The notes beneath the pieces are model-generated. The model made no database searches. It saw only the letters and a list, made by a program, of their open reading frames with translations, and was not told the DNA's origin. Of a stretch of DNA of 64,000 nt, positions 8,003 through 16,076 are shown piece by piece. Within the stretch, counting starts at the first letter, position 1, and each line of letters starts with the position of its first letter. Position numbers and translations under genes: made by a program. The DNA comes from Nocardia jiangxiensis NBRC 101359. GTDB lineage: Bacteria; Actinomycetota; Actinomycetes; Mycobacteriales; Mycobacteriaceae. The stretch is taken from NCBI RefSeq assembly GCF_000308615.1, contig NZ_BAGB01000041.1:744001-808000 (forward strand), written 5' to 3'.

Positions 8003-9159
8003 ATGGACTTCAGCTTCACCGACGACCAGCGCGATTTCCGCGCCGCCCTGCGGCAACTGGTCGAGAAGGAGATCATCCCGGTCGCCAACGAATGGGAGCG
8101 TTCGGGCCGCTACCCCACCGAGATCGTGGCCCGGCTGCGCGAGATGGGCCTGTTCGGCATCACCACACCCGAGGAGTACGGCGGGCTCGAACTGGACATG
8201 GTCTCCTTCACCCTGGCCTACGAGGAGATCGCCCGCGGCTGGATGGGAATCGCGGGCATTCTGGGCAGTCACAATCTGGCCTGCTGGATGATCGCGAAGC
8301 ACGGCACCGCCGAACAGAAGCGGCAGTGGCTGCCGCGCCTGGCCTCCGGGGAGTGCCGCACCGGAATCGGGCTCACCGCGCCCGGCGCGGGCACCGATCT
8401 GCAGGGCATCGCCACCACCGCCACGAAATCCGGTGACGACTACGTCATCCGGGGCACCAAGACCTGGATCACCAATGCCCGGCACGCGAATGTGCTTCCG
8501 GTACTGGTGAAGACCGATCCGACCGCGCAGCCCGCGCACAAGGGCATGAGCATTCTGCTGGTGGACACCACGACGCCCGGCTTCACCGTCTCGCGCGACC
8601 TGGGCAAGCTCGGCTACAAGGGCACCGAATCCTGCGAGATCTTCCTCGACGACGTGACCGTCCCGCAGTCGGCGCTGCTCGGCGGCGTCGAGGGTCGCGG
8701 AATGCAGCAGGCGCTGTCCGGACTGGAGATCGGGCGGCTCAATCGCCGGCCGCAGTGTCGGCATCGCCCAGGCGTCCTACGACGCCGCGCTCGCCTACGC
8801 CCGCGAACGCACCGCATTCGGCAGGCCGATCGCCGAATTCCAGGCCCATCCAGCTCAAACTCGCCGATATCGCGACCCAACTGCAGGCGGCCCGGCTGAT
8901 GACGTATTGGGCTGCGTCCAAGGCGGATTCGGGTGCGCGGGTGGACGCCGAGGCGGGCATGGCCACGTACTTCGCCTCCGAAACCGCGATCACCGCGAGC
9001 CTCGAGGCCATGCGGGTGCACGGCGGCTACGCCAGCGAATTCAACATCGAACGCTACTACCGCGACGCCCCGCTCATGTCGATCGGCGAGGGCACCAACG
9101 ACATCATGCGGACCGTGATCGCCAAGGCCCTGGTGTCCGGCTCCGTGCCGGTCGGATGA
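8003..9159 (+). pseudogene. Acyl-CoA dehydrogenase with two frameshifts
   Basis: Together the frames cover a full-length (~386-residue) acyl-CoA dehydrogenase: MDFSFTDDQRDFRAALRQLV at the start, the FAD/substrate region GIGLTAPGAGTDLQ, and the C-terminal IGEGTNDIMRTVIAKAL with the usual catalytic-Glu position. The frame breaks twice. At 8744 two bases appear missing after RLN (expected RLNIAGRSVGIAQASY). At 8847 one C is extra in FQAIQLKLA. The 100-base middle segment is readable only in the third frame. The shifts do not cancel, so the natural product would be truncated near residue 250. It overlaps the next gene start (ATGA). Confidence 0.85.
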
Positions 9160-9641
9160 GTACCGCGCTGATCCACCTCTACGTTCCGGGCGACCGACCG
9201 AGCGATTCGACAAAGCCGTGAGCTCGGGCGCGGACGCCGTGGTACTCGATCTCGAGGACGCGGTACCGCTCGCCGCCAAATCCGCGGCCCGCGAGGCGGT
9301 GGCCGCCTGGCTCGCCTCGTACCGGAATCATGTTGTGCCGGTGTGGGTCCGGGTGAATCCGGGCGCCGAACTCACCGAGGACGTCACCGCCGTCCTGCGC
9401 GCGGCGGATGCGGGCATCTGGCTGCCGAAGTGCGACGACGCCGCCGCGCTGCACCGGCTCGACCACCTGCTCGCCGAGTTGGAACAGCGTTTCGGGCGCT
9501 CCCGCACCCTGGTGTCGCCGCTGGTGGAAACCGCGACCGGACTGTGGAACGTGCGCGAGATCGCCGCGGCTCCACGCGTGCGGTATCTGCAGATCGGCGA
9601 GGTCGACCTCGCCGCCGATCTGGGCGTCACCGCCGCTGCGG
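9156..9641 (+). pseudogene. HpcH/HpaI aldolase / CitE-like lyase, frameshifted and 3'-truncated
   Basis: The ATG overlaps the stop of the acyl-CoA dehydrogenase and opens a typical CitE N-terminus (MSTALIHLYVPGDRP). One base is missing at about 9200, after which the frame continues as FDKAVSSGADAVVLDLEDAV, with WVRVNPG, WLPKCDD and the LQIGEVDLAADLGVT metal-site segment. The family usually has 270-300 residues; homology stops near residue 162, where a GntR-like sequence begins in another frame. The remaining part lacks the C-terminal third of the TIM barrel, so it cannot be functional. Confidence 0.82.
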
Positions 9642-10304
9642 ACGACGATCCTCGACGGGCAGCTCGCGCCGGGTACCCGGCTACCGCCCGATGCGGAGCT
9701 GCGTGCGGAGTTCAATGTCGGACAGAGCACGGTGCGCGAGGCGATCCGAACGCTGGAGTGCGGAAACCTCGTGCACACCACACGCGGCGCCACCGGAGGC
9801 ACCTTCGTCTCGGTTCCGAGCATCGGGCGGATGAGCGAACACCTCGAGACCGGGGTGGCGCTGCTGGCAGCGGCCGAGGCCGTGACCGTCGATCAGCTGA
9901 TGGAGGTACGGCACCTGATCGAGGTGCCCGCCGCGGGTGCGGCGGCGTTCCGGCACAACGACACCCATATCGAGTAACTCCATGCGGCGCTGTTCGATCC
10001 GTCGGGATCGCTGGGGTCGGAAACCTATGCGGTCAACCACGAGTTCCATCGGGTGCTACTGCGCGCGGCGGACAATCCGTTGCTGGATCTGGTGACCGTC
10101 CCGGTGTTCCGGGTGCTCGGCAGCCGGTTCAGCCGCGACACCGCCCCCGAGGACTTCTGGACCTGCGTGGACGATGACCATCGCGCGATCCTCGCCGCGG
10201 TGGAGCAGCGCGATTCCATGACCGCCATGGCCCTGATGCGCCGCCACCTGGATCACCTCGGCGACGTCTACAAACAGATGGATCTGCTCAAACGTCCCGG
10301 CTGA
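9642..10304 (+). pseudogene. GntR/FadR-type regulator, 5'-truncated with internal stop
   Basis: From 9642 the sequence reads TTILDGQLAPGTRLPPDAEL then RAEFNVGQSTVREAIRTLE, the winged-helix domain of GntR/FadR regulators lacking its first ~15 residues and any start codon of its own. The FCD ligand-binding domain follows, but TAA at 9975-9977 interrupts it in frame. Beyond the stop the same frame continues as LHAALFDPSGSLGSETYAVN and ends normally at 10304. Deletion, fusion to CitE and a nonsense codon together show this is a dead gene. Confidence 0.85.
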
Positions 10305-10349
10305 CCGGCTCGTTCAGCATTCCTGCTCCCCCTCCGGAATTCCGCGGCA

Positions 10350-11315
10350 TCAGGGCGCGGCGAAGGAATCCAGCAGCACGCTGCGATACCGCCGACGGAT
10401 CCGCTCGTACCGATAACGGTTGTAGGCCAATGGTTCCAGTGTCAACCGGCGCGGCAGCAGCCGCCAGGCCAGTCGCAGGATCGTCACGTAGACCGCGAAC
10501 TCCAGCCGGTCCCGGGCGGTCGTGCGCACGCCGAACAGCTCCCGCATCCGCGGATGGGCCACGGTATCGGAGCAGACGATGGTGGGCCGGGCGGCCAGCT
10601 TCGTCAGCGGCCGCCAGATCGGCCTGAGCGCCGGATGCAGGCCCGGCGGGATCAGGATTTTCGACGGCGGCGGGGCGATGAAGTTGCGGCGGGCGAACTG
10701 CAGGAATTCGTTGTCGGCCAGTTCGGTGGCGGCGACCCGGTCGTAGTAGTCGACCATCTCCTGCACCGTCTCGGGCAGTCTGCCCGCGCGGCTGGGCAGT
10801 TCCAGATACGACATCTCCACGCGCATGGTCCGGTAGACGACCTGTTTCTCCTGCTCGTCGAGCCTACGCCCGCACACGTACAGGTAGGCCAGATAGAACA
10901 CGTGCAACGAACTGACCGCGACCCAGATCCACAGTTCCGGGGCGAGCGCGCTGTACCGGTCGTCCGCGAATTCGCCTCGGCCCGTTCCCTTCACATCCGC
11001 GTGCAGCCGTTTGAGATCAGCGCGGAATGCCTCCCGGTCCGTCGGATCGCCGAATGCCATCAACGCGGTGAACGCGAAACTGCGAATGCCGCGGTCGGTG
11101 AAATTGTCGGCGAACCGCCCGGTGCGGTCCACGGCCGCGGCGATCCGGCGATAGGCGACCTGATCGAGTGCGAGCCCGCCGAACACGCCGCCCAGCGGCG
11201 ACCCGAGGAACCAGCGCACATCCTCGACCAGCGCTCGGTGTCGCGAATCGAGTTGTGCATCAGGCTGTTCCGATGACGGGACGGCATCGCCCGGCGTCGA
11301 TTCGGTGGTGGTCAC
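10350..11315 (-). CDS. DUF2236 (MpaB-like) protein, second of a pair
   Basis: A 321-residue protein of the DUF2236 family, which includes the fungal oxygenase MpaB and rubber oxygenases and is greatly expanded in mycolic-acid bacteria. The signature is YSALAPELWIWVAVSSLHVF near residue 130, preceded by GIRSFAFTALMAFGDPTDRE. The GTG at 11315 is chosen because GAGG precedes it and longer starts would overlap the upstream gene. It follows another DUF2236 gene by 28 bp on the same strand. Substrates in bacteria are mostly unknown; oxidative attack on a long lipid or terpenoid is possible but unproven. Confidence 0.85.
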   Translation of the reverse strand: MTTTESTPGDAVPSSEQPDAQLDSRHRALVEDVRWFLGSPLGGVFGGLALDQVAYRRIAAAVDRTGRFADNFTDRGIRSFAFTALMAFGDPTDREAFRADLKRLHADVKGTGRGEFADDRYSALAPELWIWVAVSSLHVFYLAYLYVCGRRLDEQEKQVVYRTMRVEMSYLELPSRAGRLPETVQEMVDYYDRVAATELADNEFLQFARRNFIAPPPSKILIPPGLHPALRPIWRPLTKLAARPTIVCSDTVAHPRMRELFGVRTTARDRLEFAVYVTILRLAWRLLPRRLTLEPLAYNRYRYERIRRRYRSVLLDSFAAP

Positions 11316-11343
11316 GGTACCTCGTTTCCCTTGGTGACACTGT

Positions 11344-12231
11344 TCATACGACGGTCGCTCCGGTGACGTACCGCAGGCGCATATCCCAGATCGCGGCGCG
11401 CATGCCCAGCCGCACCACCGCACGCGGGGTGAGCCGGTCCAGTACGGCCAGACCGCGCTGCCAGCGGTCGAAACGGTGTTGCTCGGCGGCGGTCCAGTCG
11501 AAACCCAGCTTCTCGCGCAGCTGCGGCGGCAGATATCCGAGCGTCATGAACAGATCCCACTCCCCCAGCAGGATCTGGACCGGACGGGGCAGGAAGTCCA
11601 ATCGCGCTATGCCGATGAGGAATTCGCGCATCCGGTCGTCGAATTCGAGCCGGTCGAGCTGTTCGTTCCAGTACCGGTCGAACGCCTCGCGGTCGGCGGG
11701 CCACATGTCCGGCGGCACCTGCAACATGGTCGCGAATATCGACGCGGCCCGGTGCACGGCCTCGGGATCGTGATAGGTGCGCCCGCCGCGCAACCGGCGC
11801 GTGTCCGGGAATACCGCGGACATGCACGCGGCGACCCAGAGTTGCAGTTCCGGGTCGAAAGCGTTGTAGGACACCGGACTCCGCGATGTCGAGCGAACCT
11901 GGGCATGCACGGCGTCGACGGCCTCGCGATAGATCCGGCGATCCCGGGCGCTGCCCGCCACGGCCACCGCGATGTACGTCATGGTGGTGCGCCCGCGTTT
12001 GATCGGGTGTTCGTGCAGATTGCCGCTGTCGACCCGGCTCTCCATCACGCCGTAGGCGACTCCGGCACGGGCCAGTTGCATCACGACGTTCGCCGCACCG
12101 TAGGCGGGTGAGAGCCAGGCCGACATCTCGTCGGTGAGGAACAGGGTGTCCGCGGCATCGGTCTCCGCGCGCGCGGTGCGGCGCGACGGTGTGCGTGCCG
12201 GCTCCCGACTCGGGGGCACACGCTCGGTCAT
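11344..12231 (-). CDS. DUF2236 (MpaB-like) protein, first of a pair
   Basis: A 295-residue DUF2236 protein: HPIKRGRTTMTYIAVAVAGS followed by YNAFDPELQLWVAACMSAVF is the family core. It shares only the family pattern with its downstream partner, so the pair is paralogous and not a recent duplication. The ATG at 12231 has AAGGA about 9 bases upstream; other in-frame starts further upstream have weaker context. An AT-rich dyad 240 bp upstream (12473-12500) probably holds the promoter. Two unlike DUF2236 genes in one operon may form a heteromer or act in sequence. Confidence 0.85.
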   Translation of the reverse strand: MTERVPPSREPARTPSRRTARAETDAADTLFLTDEMSAWLSPAYGAANVVMQLARAGVAYGVMESRVDSGNLHEHPIKRGRTTMTYIAVAVAGSARDRRIYREAVDAVHAQVRSTSRSPVSYNAFDPELQLWVAACMSAVFPDTRRLRGGRTYHDPEAVHRAASIFATMLQVPPDMWPADREAFDRYWNEQLDRLEFDDRMREFLIGIARLDFLPRPVQILLGEWDLFMTLGYLPPQLREKLGFDWTAAEQHRFDRWQRGLAVLDRLTPRAVVRLGMRAAIWDMRLRYVTGATVV

Positions 12232-12472
12232 GATCGGCGTCCTTCCCGGCTTCGTCGACGGGGCAGCGGCTTTCATTACCGAGTGTGCCACATGCGGCGA
12301 GAGTTTGATACAAGTTACTTCCCAGTCTCTCATCATGGTTCGCCGGTCGCCACACAACCAAGCCGCAGTCGCCATCTCCGACTGACGGGAAGGCCGTTTT
12401 CCGTTGCGGGAGGCCCTGATTCGAGCCGATCCAGAACTTCTCCGGACTAACACGAGCGTTCCCTCTACATTA

Positions 12473-12500
12473 ATAGACACTTTGACCACCAAGTGTCTAT
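12473..12500 (-). promoter_or_regulatory. AT-rich dyad overlapping a promoter for the DUF2236 operon
   Basis: ATAGACACTT (12473-12482) and AAGTGTCTAT (12491-12500) form a perfect 10-bp inverted repeat with an 8-base centre. On the minus strand it contains a -35-like TAGACA and, 18 bases on, a -10-like TATTAA, so it reads as an operator over the promoter. A T-run on the plus side also allows a terminator reading. The rest of the gap 12232-12615 shows no gene. Confidence 0.5.
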
Positions 12501-12615
12501 TTTTGGCCGGGACGGCCGGGTCCGGATCAGATGTCGACGGCGTCCGATCCCGTCTCGAGCAGCGCGTCCTGCCGGATCGGACCACTCGCGGTGGCTGCGA
12601 CGAGAGGTGCGAACA

Positions 12616-13131
12616 GTGGGATCCGACAACGTCGTCGGCGACGGGCGGCGAGCGCGGCGGCGCGGGGCGCGTGGTGCGGGAGTGGTGGCGGCCGTGGGCG
12701 CGCCGATCGCGGGTGCGGTGGCGGCCTCGCCGTCGAGTGTCGCGGAATCCGGTTCCTGCGGTAGACATTTCGTCGCGAGCTGGCTCGCCAGTCCCACCGA
12801 CGCGGTCACACCGGTCGACGCCTCGGGCGGTCCGGCCCCCTGTCGGTCGACGATCAGACCTTCCGCATGGTCATCACTCCCCATCTCGGCGGGGCCGAGG
12901 TACGGATCCATCCGACGAACCGGTTCGGTCTCACCCCGGTGACCTTCGGGCGGGTGAGCGTCGGCGTTCGCACCGCCGCAGCGGGGGTGCGCCGCCAATA
13001 CCTCCGTCCTGCGGTCCGCCGACAGCAGTGCCGATCATCTGCATCCGGGCCCCCAGGGGTATCAGGCCATGGCAGACGCGGTCGATCCGTCGATGCTGGC
13101 CGCTACCGAAAGCTCCTGCCACGCAACATAG
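12616..13131 (+). pseudogene. SGNH/GDSL hydrolase relic with frameshift and internal deletion
   Basis: From the GTG at 12616 a secretory-type N-terminus leads into FVASWLASPTDAVTPVDASG. A missing C in the C-run at 12836-12840 shifts the frame to SVDDQTFRMVITPHLGGAEV and TNRFGLTPVTFGRVSVGV, the usual N-terminal jelly-roll-like region of these esterases. The central block with the catalytic Ser (GDSxT) is absent. The last segment, SADHLHPGPQGYQAMADAVD, is the C-terminal DxxHP catalytic motif, back in the first frame. Only about 170 residues of a ~400-residue enzyme remain. Gene loss is certain because the nucleophile is gone. Confidence 0.75.
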
Positions 13132-13171
13132 GCCGGAGCGGCGGTGATCCGCGACGACATCGACCGAATAT

Positions 13172-13188
13172 CGGTACATGATGTACCG
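13172..13188. promoter_or_regulatory. Perfect 17-bp palindromic operator
   Basis: CGGTACAT-G-ATGTACCG is a perfect 8-1-8 palindrome directly before the start of a VOC/tetR operon. Its position, between promoter region and start codon, fits autorepression by the TetR protein encoded second in the operon. Confidence 0.7.
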
Positions 13189-13195
13189 TTTCGAT

Positions 13196-13624
13196 ATGAG
13201 CGGAACCGACACGGCCGGATGGCCGGACGGCCTGTCCGTGGGGCAGGTCCGGGTGGCGCGGCCCACCGACAAACTGGCCGAGGTGGAGAGGTTCTATGCC
13301 GGTGTGATCGGGTTACCCGTCCTGTACCGGTTCGAGAATCACGCCGGGTACGACGGAGTGATGCTCGGCCTGCCCGGCACCGACTACCACCTCGAATTCA
13401 CCAGCCACGTCGACGGCAGCCCGTGCCCGGCGCCGACCGCGGAGAATCTGCTGGTGCTGTACTTCCGCGGCGAGGCGGCGATGTACGAACTCGTCGAGCG
13501 ATTGGCCGCGGCCGGACACGAGCCGGTGGAGGCGGAAAATCCGTACTGGGCCGGGGTCGGAGCGCTGACGTTCGAGGATCCGGACGGGTGGCGAGTCGTA
13601 CTGGTCCCCCGGCCGGTGTTCTGA
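13196..13624 (+). CDS. VOC (glyoxalase/bleomycin resistance fold) protein
   Basis: A 142-residue VOC-fold protein with two beta-alpha-beta-beta-beta units: VGQVRVARPTDKLAEVERFY and GLPVLYRFENHAGYDGVMLG, then YHLEFTSH and LTFEDPDGWRVVLVPRP. Such proteins bind or degrade small electrophiles or antibiotics. The usual first metal His is not obvious (VRVARP where many have xxHxxL), so metal binding is uncertain. The ATG at 13196 is preferred because an upstream ATG lies inside the operator palindrome. The stop overlaps the tetR start (TGATG), so the two are coupled: the TetR ligand is probably the compound the VOC protein handles. Confidence 0.8.
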   Translation: MSGTDTAGWPDGLSVGQVRVARPTDKLAEVERFYAGVIGLPVLYRFENHAGYDGVMLGLPGTDYHLEFTSHVDGSPCPAPTAENLLVLYFRGEAAMYELVERLAAAGHEPVEAENPYWAGVGALTFEDPDGWRVVLVPRPVF

Positions 13625-14250
13625 TGGCACGAACCAGGGACACCCGACTCGACGCGGCCATCCGCACCGCCGTGGTCGAGTTGCTCGACGAACAGGGCTA
13701 CGAACAGCTGACGATCGGCGCGGTGGCGTCCCGGGCCGGTGTGCACCGGCCTGCGGTGTACCGGCGGTGGCCGTCGAAACGTCATCTGGTCGTCGATGCG
13801 GTGGCCGAACTGATGGGCGTCACGCCGACCCCGAACACCGGGGATCTGAGATCCGATCTCCTCGAAGGCATGTCGACGCTGGTTCGCTCGCTGTCGAGTA
13901 CACCGCTGGGCAGGGCGCTGCCCGCACTCGTCGCGGATCTGTCGGCATCCGCGGAACTGTCGGACGAATTCCGCAGCCGGGTCTTCCTCCCGCGGCGGGA
14001 ATCGAGCGCGGCCGCGTTGCGATCGGCGATCGAACGCGGCGAGATCCGGGCCGACTTCGATATGGACTTCGTGCTGGACCTGCTCGCCGCGCCGCTGTAC
14101 TACCGGGTGCTGTTCGGGCACCAACCGTTGACGCCGCGGCTTGCCGAGCAAACCGTCGACGCGGTCCTGACGACGATCAGCACTCAGGCAGTGGAACCCT
14201 CGGGATACCAACGTAATTCGACAGTGTTGCCGTCCGGGTCGGCGACGTAG
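13624..14250 (+). CDS. TetR family regulator coupled to the VOC gene
   Basis: A 208-residue TetR protein. The HTH domain spans residues 8-55 (AAIRTAVVELLDEQGYEQLT, VASRAGVHRPAVYRRWPSKR), followed by a C-terminal domain of the TetR_C_11/16 type. The start overlaps the VOC stop. The last 67 bases (14184-14250) overlap the convergent VOC-like gene on the other strand, so about 22 C-terminal residues are encoded antisense to that gene. The palindrome at 13172-13188 is its likely operator. Confidence 0.9.
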   Translation: MARTRDTRLDAAIRTAVVELLDEQGYEQLTIGAVASRAGVHRPAVYRRWPSKRHLVVDAVAELMGVTPTPNTGDLRSDLLEGMSTLVRSLSSTPLGRALPALVADLSASAELSDEFRSRVFLPRRESSAAALRSAIERGEIRADFDMDFVLDLLAAPLYYRVLFGHQPLTPRLAEQTVDAVLTTISTQAVEPSGYQRNSTVLPSGSAT

Positions 14251-14570
14251 ATCGACGTCGCCTGACCTCGGGCACCCCAGCGAGGAACGGGCCCCTCGAG
14301 CACCGTGAAGATGCCGGAGTCGATGATCTCCTGCCAGTCCAGGGGCTCGACGACCAGGCAGATGTGATCGACGTTCGCCTCGCCGCGCGGCATGTGCTGC
14401 AGGTCGATGACCGTGCGGTCGGTCACCCGCACCGACGGGAACGGGACCTGCCCGGCTCGCCACTCGTCGGCTCGAACGGGATCCAAACCGAGTGTGCTGC
14501 AATAGAATTCGAGCGAACGCTCGACATCCGAAACGTTCAGCACCAGATGATCGAAGTCCACGACTCGCAT
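14184..14570 (-). CDS. VOC family metalloprotein (glyoxalase / dioxygenase-like)
   Basis: A 128-residue VOC protein with the canonical metal ligands: His8 in FDHLVLNVSDVERSLEFY, His near residue 68 in VDHICLVVE, and Glu near residue 118 in DPDGNTVELRWYP. This is the pattern of fosfomycin-resistance proteins, glyoxalases and extradiol-type enzymes. GGGGAGG lies five bases before the ATG. The 3' end overlaps the convergent tetR by 67 bp. It differs from the upstream VOC protein in keeping all metal ligands. The substrate is unknown. Confidence 0.85.
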   Translation of the reverse strand: MRVVDFDHLVLNVSDVERSLEFYCSTLGLDPVRADEWRAGQVPFPSVRVTDRTVIDLQHMPRGEANVDHICLVVEPLDWQEIIDSGIFTVLEGPVPRWGARGQATSIYVADPDGNTVELRWYPEGSTA

Positions 14571-14619
14571 GACGACCTCCCCTCGGTCGGATTCGGTCCG
14601 CTTCGAAGTCTAATCCCGG

Positions 14620-14900
14620 TGCAGCATCGGCGACAGGCGCTCCCGATCGCCCCGTCCCGCTCAGGACTTTGCGCGCCATTCCGCAGAAGAAGGCGACCTC
14701 GGCGTCGATCTCGGCCGCGGCCTCGGCGTGGCCCACCTCCACGGCGGCGGATTCGGCCGGGTCGGGCCGGTACACCTCCCCGACCTCCTCCAGCGCCGGA
14801 TTCGGATCGGGGGTGGGTGACGGACAGGCGAGCAGATGTCCTCGGAGCCGGAGGGCTGCCGCCCCGAGGACGTCCCAGTCTGCGAACCTCGGACGCGTAG
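14620..14900 (-). other. Coding-like remnant of unknown origin
   Basis: The ~350-base gap between the VOC gene and the membrane-protein gene holds no complete gene. One minus-strand frame reads FADWDVLGAAALRLRGHLLA and later ESAAVEVGHAEAAAEIDAEV then AFFCGMARKVL, with codon use like real genes. I see no plausible start, and the frame runs on into unrelated DNA. It may be the tail of a decayed gene. I do not recognise the family. Confidence 0.3.
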
Positions 14901-14919
14901 TCCACGTCCGAACCCCGTA

Positions 14920-16068
14920 CTATCCGGCCGCCGGAGCCACCTCCGGCGACACCCCCGCACTCACCGCACTCCGCGACCGCGGCCCGGCGAATACCGCCGC
15001 GCTGCACAGGATCGCGACGACGAAACAGGCGATGGTGTACCAGATGTTGCCCACCGGACCGGCGTTGCGCGCCCAGCCGTTCGACGCGTGCAGGAAATCG
15101 GGCAGCGCGGTGAGCCACAGCACCGCCATGGCGAGCAGATACACCCCGCTGTAGATGCGAACGACGTTGTCCGAGTATGCGGGAACCTCACCCTGCCGCA
15201 GTCGCACCCATTGACGCACCAGCACCGGAATCGCGATGACGCTCAACACGACAAGTTCGGCGGCGTAGAGCCACCCGCGCACGGTGATGTTGTTCGCGCC
15301 GAGCACCGTGGCGGGAATGGGGAGCACTCCGGTGCCCGCCGAACCCAGGATCCCGATCACGATCGTGCGCCAAACCAGTTGCAGGCCACTGAACTTGCGC
15401 CCGGCGTCGACATGCCGCCCGACGAACAACTGCACGCAGAAGGCCAGCGACATCGGCCACAGCGCGGCGAAGACCACCACACTGGACAACGGCACCGAGT
15501 CGAACATGGGCTGATTGAGCGAATTCCCGGTGGACCACTCCCACCACTTCAGTTGCGGCCCGATGTGATCGAAGATCTCGTAGAACGCGTGGTGCACGAA
15601 TCCGACGCAGATCGCGCCGACCAGCACCCCGTATCGCCGGAAAACGCCGAGCATGCGGACGATTTCGAAGGCGATGGTCGCCATGAACGGGTAGATCGCG
15701 ACGATGTACAGCGGCAGCCGCCCCCACAGGAAGTCGACCGTGAACACGTTGTGCGCGAACATCGTGTCCACATGTCCACTGATGCCGAAGGCGGCCGGAA
15801 AGTACAGCGGCGGTTCGATGATGAACAGATAGGCCGTCGCGCCGAACCAGAGCACCAGATTGGTGGGGTCGCCGTCGCGGCGCAGCCGCCGGATGGCGTG
15901 CACCAGGGTCAGCACCGCGCCCAGGATGATGGCGACCTCGAGTATCGGCAGGGTCCAGTTCTCCAGTGCGAACGGATTGCGGAAGGCGACGAGCCCGCCC
16001 TCGGTCCGGCAGGAGAACCCCATCTCGGTCGCCAGCCGAGCGAATGTCGGCGAACAGTGATCGGACAT
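14920..16068 (-). CDS. Polytopic membrane protein of unknown function
   Basis: This 382-residue protein has about nine to ten hydrophobic segments. Conserved-looking loops include NLVLWFGATAYLFIIEPPLY and FVHHAFYEIFDHIGPQLKWW. The His/Glu-rich stretch (HHAFYE and FDH) could bind metal. The ATG at 16068 follows AAGGGGAATC, only 8 bases after the stop of the PF10118 protein, so the two form an operon. I know similar proteins only as uncharacterised actinobacterial membrane proteins beside metal-dependent hydrolases. An acyl-chain or sterol-modifying membrane enzyme partnered with the hydrolase is a guess. Confidence 0.7.
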   Translation of the reverse strand: MSDHCSPTFARLATEMGFSCRTEGGLVAFRNPFALENWTLPILEVAIILGAVLTLVHAIRRLRRDGDPTNLVLWFGATAYLFIIEPPLYFPAAFGISGHVDTMFAHNVFTVDFLWGRLPLYIVAIYPFMATIAFEIVRMLGVFRRYGVLVGAICVGFVHHAFYEIFDHIGPQLKWWEWSTGNSLNQPMFDSVPLSSVVVFAALWPMSLAFCVQLFVGRHVDAGRKFSGLQLVWRTIVIGILGSAGTGVLPIPATVLGANNITVRGWLYAAELVVLSVIAIPVLVRQWVRLRQGEVPAYSDNVVRIYSGVYLLAMAVLWLTALPDFLHASNGWARNAGPVGNIWYTIACFVVAILCSAAVFAGPRSRSAVSAGVSPEVAPAAG

Positions 16069-16076
16069 GATTCCCC

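Noticed and set aside
8744..8847. Programmed frameshifting in the acyl-CoA dehydrogenase
   Set aside because: No slippery heptamer or stimulatory hairpin is evident, the shifts are of different sign, and neighbouring genes are dead.
12473..12500. Rho-independent terminator with T-run
   Set aside because: The stem is AT-rich and far from any gene end; an operator/promoter reading fits better, although the T-run leaves some doubt.
12465..12998. Minus-strand frame of 177 codons near the SGNH relic
   Set aside because: Ala/Arg/Pro-rich shadow with no motif, while the plus strand shows clear hydrolase homology.
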